Origin: Cichorium intybus
Lineage: Eukaryota; Streptophyta; Magnoliopsida; Asterales; Asteraceae
Assembly (NCBI GenBank): GCA_023525715.1
Contig: CM042010.1
Coordinates: 65,961,966 to 66,025,965, forward strand
DNA: 64,000 nucleotides
Reading direction: 5' to 3'
Shown here in pieces: positions 22,292 to 33,871 of the stretch (its first letter is position 1; each line of letters starts with the position of its first letter). The notes beneath the pieces were generated by a model. It worked only from the letters and a program-made list of their open reading frames with translations. It made no database searches and was not told the origin of the DNA. The translations under genes and the position numbers were made by a program.

Positions 22292-23275
22292 TGACGACGT
22301 CTAGTAATATCAAGTATTTTAGTCGTTGTTAGGCCCTATTCTTGGTGAATTTATATCATATATGTATTGGTATTTCTCACTTTTTGTGCTAGTGCTTGTA
22401 TGCAAGAAAATGTTATAAACAGGGACCAAATGCGGACAAATGGAAGAAGTTTTGAGGATAAGGCCAAATCAGTCGAATGAACACGCACGTCGCGGGAAAG
22501 AAGACATGCACGTCGCGCCACGTCAACGATGAGGCGGTAAAGAGAAATTCAAATAGCGAAAAAACGGGGATAAGGCAACACGTGTGACGCGACTTGAGGC
22601 TTTATGCGCCGCGGATTCTTAATTTTCACAAGTATAAATAGAGGTCATTAGGTCAAAATCAACAGGCAATGAACGACCCCTAAGGTGGACTTAAGGCTTC
22701 TTTGACTCAAGGAATCGGATTTCAGCAACATCTTTTGGTATTTCTTATGTTTTCACTTTAAATTCATTATTAGTTTAGTTTAATTAGCTTTTAGCTTAGT
22801 GTTTCTGGATTGTTTCAATCAGTAGCAGTTGGTTAAAGTTGTTATTTTCGGATTTCAGTACATTAGATCTTCTGATTTTAGTTTTAATACAAGTAATCAT
22901 TTGGTTTATGATTTTATTGCACTTTTTAGTATTATTGTGTTTGGATGTGTTTTGAATGCAATTGGTTTGTGTGTTTGTTTCTGGTTTCTGAGCTTGGCTT
23001 CTGATTTCAGTAAGTAATCTTAGGTTAGAACTTGGTTTGGTTTAGCTTAGTTTATGTTTGATTTGGATTTTGGTACTTGTTTTGGAATTGTCTTTTTGGT
23101 GTGTTTTTGGAAAAGTAGAGTTAGTCCCTCTGGCTGTAGCGTGACACTACAGTTGATAAGCTATCGTCTTGTCTTGACCACCAAACTCCCGTGGATCGAC
23201 CCTTGCTACCGCTATACTAGTGTGTGTGAGGTTTATTTTCTTATTTTTGACCGCATAACGACCCCTGCATTGTTA
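22292..23275 (+). mobile_element. C 5' LTR
   Basis: It starts TGACGACG (TGACAACG in the 3' copy). It contains a decayed palindrome array (22482-22614) and an intact TATA box (TATAAATA, 22633-22640), and ends next to AATTTTGGCGCC. Most differences from the 3' LTR inside the array are transitions at CpG positions. Confidence 0.9.
22482..22640 (+). promoter_or_regulatory. C promoter: four CG-rich palindromes plus TATA box
   Basis: Four motifs related to GCGCGCCGCGG lie in two pairs at 22482-22496 with 22507-22519, and 22580-22591 with 22604-22614. Each pair has starts about 24 bp apart. The last motif ends 18 bp before TATAAATA. The better-preserved copy in the 3' LTR (57579-57711) shows the original CpG-rich forms, but its TATA box has become TAGAAATA. 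Confidence 0.75.
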
Positions 23276-23280
23276 AATTT

Positions 23281-23299
23281 TGGCGCCATTACCGGGGAG
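23281..23299 (+). other. C primer binding site, tRNA-Asp type
   Basis: TGGCGCCATTACCGGGGAG lies a few bases after the 5' LTR and matches the Athila/Tat primer-site form with two changes. Confidence 0.85.
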
Positions 23300-23420
23300 T
23301 CGCGAGCTTAGGATAAGACGATCTGTAGGGAGTTCTTTTCTGATTTTTAGATTTCGTTTTGATAATTGAGTTTAGTTAGTAATTTTCATTTTGGTTTTGT
23401 CGGGCGTTTTGCACTAGTGC

Positions 23421-26400
23421 ATGCGTACCCGTCGGGGTGGGCATACATCACCCTTGCTTTTTGACTGTGAAATTGAGCGAACCACGCACAATAACCGTGT
23501 GCATAGGCATTTGGTTAATTTGAGTCCTAGTAGTGTCACAATAGAGGATGTTACCAATGAGCCCTTTTGGCGAGGTATCGGGGGGAGTTCCAATTATACC
23601 CCCAATTTCTGAATTTCATGTGGGAAGCACAAGTGCTAGTGGTGGTGCGGTTTCAGCCCCCGTACCAGTACCATCATGCACTTAGCCTGTAGTCCAACCT
23701 TTAAGCTAACATATCACCAACATGCTAGGAAATCCCGTGTCTGCTGCGATGGCCTGGGGAGCGCCTACCCGAGATGGCAACTCATTACCGCGACAGCAGA
23801 TACCGGTTTCACAATCACAACTTTCACAACCATTACCATCACAATACCAGCAACCCATTTTTAAACCACAACCCATTATTCAACCTATACCACCGCAAAC
23901 CCAACCCTAACCACCTCAAATACAACCTCAGCAGCCACAGTACCAATACCAAGAGGCAGACCCAGTTTATGACGAGGAAGACGAGGGATGGATGCCATAT
24001 CATCCAGTCCAGAAACAGCAACAATGGAACCAAGGTCAGGGACCTCCGAGGAGATTTCAACAACCACAACAACCACAAGGGCAGCAGTACTACAACAATG
24101 AGCATCATAACGGTAACTTTGTTCCATCTTTATATTTTGCTCAACCAAGGGGGCAGTCGGTTGCATCACACTTCCAACCCAGGGAGTATGATGATGCGTC
24201 GCCCATATATTTCCCTGAGAATGTTGAAAATCAAGTAGAAATTAGGTCGCAGCTTTTAGGCATATTACCTGAATTTAGGGGCTACAAACAAGATGATCCT
24301 TATAATCACCTTTACGAATTTTTAGCCATAGCGAACGCCAACACTCCTAGAAATACAAATAGGAATAATTTAAGGTTAAGATTATTTCCCTTTACTTTAA
24401 AGGACAAAGCCAAATATTGGTTTACTTCACCCCAACCTAATAGTATTACTACTTGGGAGCAACTGAAAGCCAAGATTCTACAAGAATTCTATCAGGCTAG
24501 CAAGACCACGGAGATCAGACGAGCCATTCAAGACTTCCAGCAGAAGCCAGGCGAAGCATTCCATGATGCGTTTGATAGATTAAAGGAGCTTCTGAGATCT
24601 TGCCCACATCACGATGTGTCGCGGTGGCAGCTAGTGAAGAAATTTTTCGACGGGGTAGACCTAACAAATCAGGCAATGATTAATGCATCATCAAGTGGTA
24701 CAATAATGATGCAGGATCCGGATGACGCCTGGCGGTTCTTGGAACAACTCAGCAATGGATCAAAAGCAAATTTTTCTGCCAGGAAGCCTGTGAGTACAGC
24801 TACAGCAGTAGGTGCAGATACTGACTGGAAGAAGGAAGTAAAGAAGGAGATTGGCGAGTTAAATAGGAAATTCGATAGGTTGATGTCCACCTTGCAAAAT
24901 GGACCACAGAATCAGCAACAAGGCAATCAACAAGGACAAAAAGGACGCAGGTAGTTAATCAAGTTCACCGTCAAGGTCAAGGACAGTATAATAATAGACG
25001 ATCTTACAGGCCTTACACCCAAGGAACTCAAAATTTCAACAATCAGTCCTATAACAACAGACAGAACAACTACCAAGAACAGTCCTCCAATCAACCTAGA
25101 TAATTTCAACCTGGGAATAACATTGGTCCTAGTGGGAGTAACAACAATAATAGGGGGCCGACCAATGCTAGTAACAATGCCCCAGAAAGCCAGGAAAGCA
25201 TGATTGCCAAAATGTACGAGCTTGTGAATGCTAGCCAGCAACAAACCCAAGCGAATGCCAAAGCTATTGCTAATATGGAAAGGCAAATAGCTCAGATGGC
25301 TGAGGATCAAAGGAAAAAAGACAGTGGCAAATTACCAAGCAGTACAGAAATGAACCCAAACCATGCACAAAGGACAGGAAAATAGCATGTGAATTCTGTT
25401 GAGACTGAATGGAGAAAGGTCACGAAAGAGGATTTGGTAGAAAAGGAAGGTGAAAGTAAGATTGAAGAGAGTAAGGAAAAGAGTGAGGAAGGTGACCAAG
25501 TTAAGGAAGACAAGGAAGTCCATAAGGATGAGCAACCTGTTGTAGCTGGTTGCAGAAGAAGAAGGATAAGAGGGTGAAAAAGGGGCAGGAAGTGCCTAGC
25601 ATGCCGAATGGGCCATCGATCAACCAGCCTCTATGGGACGAATTGAAGAATGCGCCAGAGGATACGAAGATTCTGCAGGAGATGTGTAAGAAGAATAAGG
25701 CACCAACACCAGACATTGCCTAAGAATGAACGGGACCCTGGTTCACCGTTGATCACTGTCACGGTAGGTGATGTTATCATTAAGAATACCTTGCTTGATC
25801 TAGGAGCAAGTGTTAATGTGCTGCCAGGATACCTTTATGGCAAGTATAAAAATGAGGAACTGGAACCCGCGAAAACGGTGTTACAGTTGGCGGATCAATC
25901 AACAAAGGTTTCTCGGGGTAAGCTAATGAACGTGATAGTCAAGGTCGGTCACTTCTTTTATCCCGTAGATTTTCTGGTGATGGAGTATAAGAGTTTAAAA
26001 GACGCGCCTGCGTTAATTTTGGGACGTCCATTTTTAGCCACAACTGGAGCTGTAATGGACTGTAAGACTGGAGACATGGATATCTCTTTCGGAACATGGA
26101 AACGTAGGCTGAACATGTTTTGGTGCCCGATATCATTGCTACCGGGGTATGACGACAAGTATTTGAACAACAGACCACTTATGGCACCAAAGGAAAATGA
26201 TAAAAGTAATAATAAGGTTCAAGGAAATGGAAGTGATGAAGAAGAAATATTATGGGAAGCGAAAAGATATCCATTATGAACAGTGGACAAGATACAGCTT
26301 TTAAATATGCTCGAAATGATGGAGTTGAAGCACCAGCAATATGAGAAGGACACACGGTGCAGGGAGGCAAAGGTCTTCCAGATTCTGGATGCTCAACAAC

Positions 26401-26519
26401 AATGGATCAGCCAAGTGAGTGATCGTATGACACAGCTTACCACATTGCTAGCAACATTGGTCCATGACTTTGCACCTGAGATGAAAAGGATGATGCCACC
26501 AGAAGAAAGAGAGGAATAA
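23421..26519 (+). pseudogene. gag-pro: C gag-protease, frameshifted
   Basis: This is a decayed Athila-type gag and aspartic protease region. The start MRTRRG at 23421 matches the E copy. A frameshift near 23600 and several stops follow (for example a TAA at 23908-23910). The best-preserved gag core is 23992-24954, with the conserved block GYKQDDPYNHLYEF and a Gln/Asn-rich C-terminal part. The protease segment, about 25733-26120, keeps LLDLGASVN and a downstream LGRPFLATTG. A short helical tail region (26283-26519) ends before a conserved noncoding motif. No RT, RNase H or integrase follows. Not functional. Confidence 0.85.
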
Positions 26520-26534
26520 GGACAAACACGTCTG

Positions 26535-26575
26535 GCTGAAGACGTTAAACTTAGCGTTTGTTGGGAGGCAACCCA
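26535..26575 (+). promoter_or_regulatory. Conserved TTAAACTTAGCG...GGGAGGCAACCCA motif
   Basis: Immediately after the protease-region stop is a roughly 40-bp motif with blocks TTAAACTTAGCG and TGGGAGGCAACCCA; the second can fold as a TGGG/CCCA hairpin. It recurs in E (35754-35794, minus) and, less perfectly, after the F ORF (20818-20862, minus). Similar sequence is known downstream of pol genes in Athila-like elements. Its role is unknown to me. Confidence 0.7.
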
Positions 26576-27281
26576 TCTGTAAATAGGTTAGGTATAGTGT
26601 TTTAGAAGTAATTAGGAAATATCATCATCATCATTGCAGGTATTGGTGGTACAAGGCAAGTGTGGGGTCAAACAAAGAACTTTGTAGAATTTAGAAGGCA
26701 CGACGCGGCATGGATTAAGGCGCGATGTAGGATCGCAAGTTAAACTGATGCGCAGGGTTTGATTTGGGGACACGCACGACGCGGATCACATCTACGCACG
26801 TCGTGGAATTTGATTGGATAGAAAACCACTTTATAAGGTACGTCTTCTTCATCGCCCACACACAAACCACGCCGCACAGAGACAGAGCAACCCCCGATCA
26901 CTCGATTTCTCTCGTTTTTCTTGCATTCTAGTGTTGTACTACTACGGTATGTCTGCTGGAACTCGTTATTTCAAGTTATTACGTGCATTTAAAGTGTGAA
27001 ATTGATTGAAATAGCAAAAACTAGAAAACTTAGAAAATCGGAAATGCTGACTCGTAGGGTGTTTAATTCGCAAAATCCACACCCTAGGGAGGCTAGTCAG
27101 TAGTTAAGGTACCTTGTAGTAGCATTGGATTGAGTTTAACAGGCGAAATCATGGATTCTTGGGATTTTTTTCGCACCAGACGTACGGCGCGACGCGCCGT
27201 GTTCTTGGGCCGCATCGCGTGTGTCTGTGTGAGGCGAAGGACTGATTTTGCAAAATATTTTGTGCGTGACTTTTTGTGCAG
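26576..27281 (+). other. C intron-like leader of ORF1 with palindromic CG motifs
   Basis: Noncoding stretch between protease and ORF1. It has CG-rich motif groups at about 26700-26810 and 27180-27235, whose counterparts in E lie at about 35480-35640 and 35110-35160 (minus). It ends TTTTTGTGCAG just before the ORF1 ATG at 27282. E has TTTTTGCAG in the same place. This looks like a splice acceptor, so ORF1 is probably expressed from a spliced RNA. Confidence 0.55.
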
Positions 27282-29073
27282 ATGGCATACAGGGAGGATC
27301 ACCCGTTTCTCCAGTTCCCACAGATGTTAGACGAGACTCCACGATACGAGGCGCGACTCGAGGAGCTTAGTCCTAGACCGGTCCTTGCTGCCATTCAACT
27401 GGACGGAGCGATTCTAGACCAGGTGGGACTCTGGGCGGAGATTTTGCCATACCTACACCGCACCTGGACTGACTGGGAGCATACTTTCACTTTCCAGGGC
27501 TGGGACAGGCTCATGGCCACAGCTGAGGACGTGGTGTATAAGGAGCTCGTGCTCGAGTTCCTCTCGACTTGTCGCTACGCGCCAGCATCACAGGAGGTGC
27601 GATCCCAGCTGGTCCGATTTAGGCTGGGAGGAGAGAGTCGGGAGTACAGCCTTCGCGAGTTCGCCAGACGCACCGGGATTTACACGGATCGGGAGGTGAG
27701 GAGCCTTCATTTTGCACCCTTCCTTCGTGCTTGCATCAGGGGACAGCCTCAGCGGGAGACTAATGCAGTTATCTGGGCAGTGACGTCCAATGTTATGTTT
27801 GAGGCCGGGTCGGCCATGGAGAGCCAGCTCCATGACCCACTCCATCAATTGATGTACCGTATCATATCCACTTCTGTCCTGCAGAAGCGGGGATGCGAGA
27901 AGGTGTCTGGGGAGGACATGACCTACATGTGGGTCCTCTCCAATGCCAGCAGGTTCATCAACCTGCCTTACGTACTGGCGGTTTCTTTGATGACCCCGGC
28001 TGCGGGTGTATCTGACAGCAGCCCCATGACCGGCGGACACTTTATCACCGCCTAGCCCGATCCTACAGCATTTTGACGGTTGAGACTGTGGCGAGCTTGA
28101 CAGCGACACCACCCTCTAGGACATCGATCTGATACCTGGAGAACATGAGGCTTATCCACCAGCCGCGTGCGGGTGTTATTCTGAGGATGCCGATGGAGGC
28201 ACCTGTTGGTTATATGCCCATCGTTATAACAAGTTGGTAATATTACTATAAATAGTAGGGTCCTTTTGGGTTACATGAAAGAGACGATTTAGCTAAAATA
28301 GATCGAAAATAAACTTGAGGGGTTAAGTTTATTAATATACCAAAGTAAATATATATTAATTAGAAACTTAATAAGGATAAAGGACCAAAGTGAAATATCC
28401 ACAAGGGAGGGGATAAGGATGAGGAGCACTATAAATACAACCCTAGATCTGAGTTGTAGGGGCTGCCAAAACCCTAATTTTTGTCACTCTCCTCCCACCC
28501 CTCGGTATACGGCCGATTTCTTTCAAAACCCTAAGTATTATGTGCTAAAACTTCAAATAAAGGTATATACTACATCAATGGGTGCTGGATCGTTGTCTTG
28601 GGTGCGATTACATTAGATGAGTTCTACTTTGGGCTCTCGTCATCCTAACAAGATCAGATCTGAGATCTAAAAGGTATTTCTTGAACCCTCTTGATTTTAC
28701 AGTTACAAAAGTATGCATGATTCTGTGATCCTGGTTGAATACGATTTTGAATTCTGTTTCCACTGCGTTGTTTTTATGCTATCGTATTCCAACAGTACCA
28801 GAGGGTCCCCAAGCGGAGGAGGTGCCGGGAAGACGACAGAGACGGAGGATGGAGCCACCAGTTCAGCCTCAGCCACCAGCACAGCTCGCAGACGTACAGG
28901 CTGCGGTGAGGACCCTAGACAGGAGGATGACGCGTGCTGAGGCTCATCACCGGTGGATGGCTGAGACGCAGAGATTTATCATGCTCCAGCTGTGTATTGA
29001 GGAGTTTCCAGACTACCCTCCGAGTGATCCAGATGATGAGGCGGGTCCATCCAGGACCCACCATGATGATTGA
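27282..29073 (+). pseudogene. C Athila ORF1, broken and interrupted by J
   Basis: The protein region belongs to the Athila ORF1 family (the extra ORF in the env-like position). It starts MAYREDHP at 27282 and contains the family-typical blocks VVYKELVLEFLST and FRLGGESREYSLREFARR. The frame is broken near 28050 by a one-base loss, which creates a stop at 28053-28055, and by a further TGA near 28120. It is then split by solo LTR J. The C-terminal part resumes at 28795-29073 with a basic, proline-rich stretch and an acidic tail (DPDDEAGPSR) that E shares. The cellular role of this protein family is not established. Confidence 0.8.
28204..28794 (+). mobile_element. Solo LTR J in C ORF1
   Basis: A 591-bp insertion begins TGTTGG and ends CCAACA, flanked by GCACC (28199-28203) and GTACC (28795-28799), a 5-bp duplication with one transition. 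A TATA box (TATAAATA, 28430-28437) lies inside. The TGTTGG/CCAACA ends point to a copia-type LTR. No internal region is present and there is no palindrome array before the TATA box. Confidence 0.75.
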
Positions 29074-30083
29074 TGTATTTTTCCTTTATCTTTTTAGACA
29101 CTGTATATGACTTATTACTATCTTTTGTTGCTTTTAGTTTTTATCGTTTATATTTGTTCTTTTTGTATTTAATGTGTTTGTGAGTGTTGCATGTGAATAC
29201 CAAATGGGAATCGACTGACGAGTTGTTTCAAGCAAGTGTGGGGTCATTGTACCCCCCAATACTTGCCATTTCACCGGCGTGTTTACTGTTGCGCCACAAC
29301 TCCTGAAATTTTAAATCGTGAGAAGTTCGTCTTTTTGTATCCTGTGACAATCGAGTTCCATCAAGCAGTCAACCATCAAAAGGGGTAACTCTTTCTCCCT
29401 TATTCTGAAATAATTTTATGTACAATGGGGACGTTGTACGGTTTTAAGTGTGGGGTGTGGACGGTCGAAAGAGTGTTTTTGAAATTTTTCCGGGAAATGA
29501 TCAATTTTCAAAAAATTTAGCAATTTTTCAAAATTTTTAATAGATTGTATTTTTGAAACGAATAGTTTTTGAATATTATAGCATTGGTATGTTTCAAGAA
29601 ATACTATTTAGTTGTTATCATGCTATCGGTTTAGTCAAATAAGTTGAGTTTTAGGAATTAGAAGATTGGAATATTTTTAGGATTGGAATTTAGGAAGGGA
29701 CTGTCAATCAGTGGCTTTTGTTGTTCGAGCCGGTAGGTCTAAAATGGGTGGCCTCGAAAAGGCACTTATGCACCTTACCACCTAAGATTGTCTGGTCTGG
29801 GATGGCATTTCCAAAAGCTCGTTACACGGACAACATTGAAAGTCATGGAAATTTCTTTAACGGCCTTTAGAATCTGAATGAGTACGTACACTCTTTTGTG
29901 GACAGAAAACTTGTAATCAAGGGTTCTTTAGAAAGTCATGAATTCCAAAGGATATTCTGGTTATGTTTGCAAAAACTATTTCAATCTAGCTCTGGGGACA
30001 ATAAGCTTTGAAATTGAACATGTTCAAAAATGTTTGAGTCTTAGTTAAAATCTGTTAAAAAACTCTCTTGCTTGGGGACAAGC
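29074..30083 (+). other. C 3' untranslated region
   Basis: Noncoding sequence well conserved with E's counterpart (about 32855-33870, minus), including the CTTGCTTGGGGACAAGC block at its end. Element D inserted within that block, at CAAGC. The C sequence resumes at 57367 with the polypurine-like AAGTGTGGGGTGT just before the 3' LTR. Confidence 0.75.
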
Positions 30084-30772
30084 TGTTGATTAGGTGTCTA
30101 AGCCATGACTAATAATTAGTATTTATCTAATTAATAGTAGCATAGTCTATTTGGGTTGCCATCATAGTAGGAGGTTTGGTGGAAAATTCAGTGGAGAGAA
30201 AGATTGATTTATTATATGATGAATACATCAATAGAAATTAATATATGGTTTATTAATATATTTAAGTGATAATATATTAATTAGAAACTATAATAATTAA
30301 TTAGAAATTTTTCTGGAATTAATTGGAATTAATTTGGTGGTTAAATTAATTAATTAAAGTTGTAGGGACTAAAACTGTAATTATTCAATAGTTGAGTAAG
30401 TGACAGTTTGAGTGAAAGGTTTATCTTAATTTGAATTCAAAAAGAGTTTATCCGTAACGTTTATCTGGTAACTACTTGGAACCTATAAATAAGGGTTCCT
30501 GGCCACAATCTTTCTGCGATTTCAATACCTATTCTCTCTAGAATTTTCGAGCCCCTCCTTCACCCTGGGTGTGATCTCTTTTGAGGCAGGACATTTGTGC
30601 TGCTTTGCTTCCAAGAAATCCTAAAAGGTTAGTTTTTCTTGATCTTTCCTTTTTGTTTATATTTTCTGGGCCTTATAGGATTTTTTATATGTTTAACTAG
30701 AAGAAAACTTAGATCTATATAGGTTGCATGTGAACTTAGGAATTTTAGTTCATAGTTGCAGAAAACCTTTCA
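30084..30772 (+). mobile_element. D 5' LTR
   Basis: Ends TGTTGATTAGG and ACCTTTCA. TATA box TATAAATA at 30484-30491. Compared with the 3' LTR it lacks about 180 bp, including the (AT)n region, between GAGTGA and AAGGTTTATC. No palindrome array precedes the TATA box. Confidence 0.85.
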
Positions 30773-30786
30773 GTGGTATCAGAGCT

Positions 30787-32041
30787 ATTTGGTTTGTTTT
30801 CTTGTTAAATTGTTATAACTGTATCCTGTAAATTAGGTTTTATTGTTTCTAAACCCTAATGTGGCCAATTTCGAAATTAGGGTTAGGGTTTGAAAACCCT
30901 GGTCGGCCCCCTCCTGCTTGGCGTGTTTTTTGTGATAGGGTTTAAAAGGCTTTCTATTTTTGGTAACTTTAATTGTTTAAATAGATAAACCTTGAACCTC
31001 TTATCAAAAAAATCGAAAATTAAGGGATAATGATAGGTTTAAATTAATTTGATTATTTTGTGACACCTATCTGCAAAACTAATTAATTTAATTTATTGTT
31101 TAATTAAAAGATAATTAAAAAGATTTAATTAATTTCGATTTAATTGTCATTAATTTCGAAAATTAATAGATAAAATCTAGAAATATTTTAAAAAGTTTAA
31201 AATATCAAATTTAATTAATTTAATTAATTGGTTAATTAAAAGATAATTAAATCGTTTTTTATTGGTTTAATTTAATTTTAAATTTAATAGCTTAAATCGA
31301 CAATAAATTAAAAGATAAACCAGAAACAATTTTTTAAAGGTTTAAAAAATTACGTCTTATATATATATTATAATTAGGAAGTTATTATTATATGTATAAG
31401 ATTAAAATGGTTAGTCAAATCATTAGTAGGCCTCATTCACGAAGCTGATCTATAAAGTGGGTATAAGGAGACTGCCTATAAAATGGCGGTCTAATGGGTG
31501 AACACTCTCACCCACCGCTCGCCTGATCAGTGGAGGGTCGTTAGCCGAACGGGTCTGATAGGACCGCCTAATCACATTAAAAGTATAATGATATTATTCA
31601 AAGTACTGGAACAGCTAAATAAAACCCAAATAGGGGTTCATAAAGAGTTGCAATGGGTTTCTCGGGTATTATCATTGTTGATGGAGCGTGTGTGGTTTAT
31701 CGGCACATCAATTAGAGATGATAATTAACCTGAGAGTACCAAGCTAATTTGCATGGTTATTCACATCCAGTTTGTGATCCTCGGCATCCCAGTCACAAAC
31801 AGTGGGGCACATCCAAGATTAAACATGCCATTGAAAAGTTTAATGAATCTCAACAGATCTAGGAATTTCATAAGATGAAATTGATAAGTGTTTATCTACC
31901 TTAATGACCATTATGTTGTGATTACGGCATCCCTCTTCACACCATAGTTGGGGTATTTTGAATCCTAGCCTTATTAAATAACATATTGGGTAATTATTTA
32001 AAAAGTATCAATTAAACTAATAAATTCTGTTTATTTTATAG
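30787..32041 (+). other. D 5' leader
   Basis: Noncoding leader between the primer site and gag. It is very AT-rich (30990-31390), then moderately GC-rich. It carries the first of three copies in D of a motif around GAGCGTGTGTGG (31683-31712). The 76-codon frame at 31498 shows no domain and is probably leader sequence. Confidence 0.6.
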
Positions 32042-32400
32042 ATGTCAAGTGTCAATTCTCCTCCTTCTCCTCCTTCACCCATTTCTGAAAGCATCAGAAT
32101 GCACCTGCCAAATATGGAAAGGCTGACTGGCCTCAACTGTAAAGAATGGCTTCGCAATTGGAGACTGGCTCTCGGCATTGCTGGCAAGCTACATCTCACC
32201 GAGTATCCGATCCCAGTTCCACCGGAACAAGTCATCATAAAAGGTTCTTATGATGAATCCGAAGAGATTCGTGACCTCATGCTATCAACCCTTGACCCCG
32301 AGCTACGCAAGGATTTTGAATCCTTGGGGCCATATGAGTTAATGCAACTGGTGGAGGAAAGGTTCCAAAAAACAGTTGAAGAGGAACAAGCTAGAATTTT
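32042..32400 (+). pseudogene. gag: D gag, N-terminal part
   Basis: A copia-type gag starts at the Met at 32042, after a Ser/Pro-rich tail. It has the family-like block LTGLNCKEWLRNW and continues to VEERFQKTVEEEQAR, where it is cut by the deletion and insertion junction with E. The remainder resumes beyond E at 49366. About 40 codons expected between the two parts seem to be missing. Confidence 0.75.
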
Positions 32401-32438
32401 CAAAAACATGAAATACCAATTGATACCAAAAGGAAAGG
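32401..32438. other. Templated filler at the D/E junction
   Basis: Bases 32401-32423 repeat 32491-32513 exactly, and 32421-32436 repeat 32468-32483 exactly. The two pieces overlap at TGA and are in swapped order relative to their source in the neighbouring E LTR. This looks like template-switching repair filler where part of E's 3' LTR and of D's gag was lost. Confidence 0.75.
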
Positions 32439-32854
32439 TCCCAAGGACCTTAGCTACAATTACTACTTGATACCAAAAGGAAATTAAATTCAAAAACATG
32501 AAATACCAATTGAGATGTTGCTGAAACTAAATCTTGGAGTCAAAGAGCTTCAAGGTCGATTTTACACCCAGTCTTTGCTAGGGTTTTCGGCTGAAATTGC
32601 ATCTATTTATACTTGCAAAATTCCCGCAGCCGCGCCGCGCAGATGAAGAATCCGCGGCGCGCGTACGAGTTTCCTTGATTTTTCATTCTTTTCCAAACTT
32701 CTTCCTTTTGCACGCTTTTAGTCCCTGTTTCCATTCTTTTTCTCCAAACAAGTCCTGGCACGAAAAGTGAGAATACCCAGACATATCTGATATAATTTTA
32801 TCAAGAACAGGGCTTAACAACGCCTAAAATACTTGATATCACTAGGCGTTGTCA
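32439..32854 (-). mobile_element. E 3' LTR, truncated
   Basis: The first about 415 bp of the LTR (minus strand) match 48950-49365, including the palindrome pair (about 32624-32668) and the TATA box (complement of 32604-32611). The remaining about 600 bp are deleted at the filler junction. Confidence 0.85.
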
Positions 32855-33871
32855 AACACCCTACACTTGTGCCTTGCTTGTCCCCAAGCAAGAGAGTTTT
32901 TAACAAATTATAATAAGGAATCAAACAATTTTTGACTGTGTTTAGTTTCAAAGTTTATTGCTCTTTGAGTTAGAGTGGAATAGTTCGTGAAAACATAATC
33001 GAATTGTTCTTTGGAATTCGTGGCTTCCTAAAGAACCCTTGATTACAAACTTTCTATCTACAATGAAGTGTACTTACTCATTCAGATTCTAAAGGCCATT
33101 AAGGAATTGTCCATGACTTTCGATGTTGTCCGTGTAACGAGCTTTCAGAAATACCATCCTAGACCAGACGATCTTAGGTGGTAAGGTGCATAAGTCCCAC
33201 CCATTTTAGACTTACTGGCTCGAACAACAAAGGCCACAGATTGACTTTTCCTTCCTAAATTCCATTCCTTAAACAGCTCAATCTTCTAAACTCGTAAAAC
33301 TCAACTTATTTGACTAACTAATAGCATGATCACAAATAAATAGTATTTCTTGAAAAATACTAGTGCTATCACAATCACAAACCATTCATTTCAAAATTGC
33401 AATTTATTAAAAATTTTGAAAAATATTGCTAAAATTTGAAAAGTTGATCATTTCTGCAAAAATTTCAAAAAATTCGCTTTTGACCGTCCACACGCCACAC
33501 TTAAAACTGTACAACGTCCCCTTTGTACAAAAATTATTTCAAAACAAGGGAGAAATAGTTACCCTTTTTGGATGATAGACTGCTTGGTGCTCAATATCAC
33601 AGGTATAATTGCGAACAAACTGATCCTTGATTTCGTATTCCGGAGTTGTAGCGCTACAGTGAACACGCCGGTGGTCGAGACAAGTGGAGGGGGCACGGTG
33701 ACCCCACACTTGTTTGAGACAACTCCTTCCCAATTTGATATATCATGCATAACTCAACAAACAAATTAAAAGCAAATAACAAATAAAATATGAACAAAAT
33801 ATACAGATAGAGGTGTCATAAGTTTTGTACATATATCCCAAAAATATAAAAAGAAAGAAAGAAAAAGTACA
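32855..33871 (-). other. E 3' untranslated region
   Basis: Noncoding, conserved with C 29074-30083, with a polypurine-like AAGTGTAGGGTG just before the LTR. Plus-strand frames here are shadows. Confidence 0.7.

Noticed and set aside
26520..27281. Missed reverse transcriptase in C
   Set aside because: The stretch is too short (about 0.76 kb) and no RT, RNase H or integrase motif is visible in any frame; E's equivalent region agrees.
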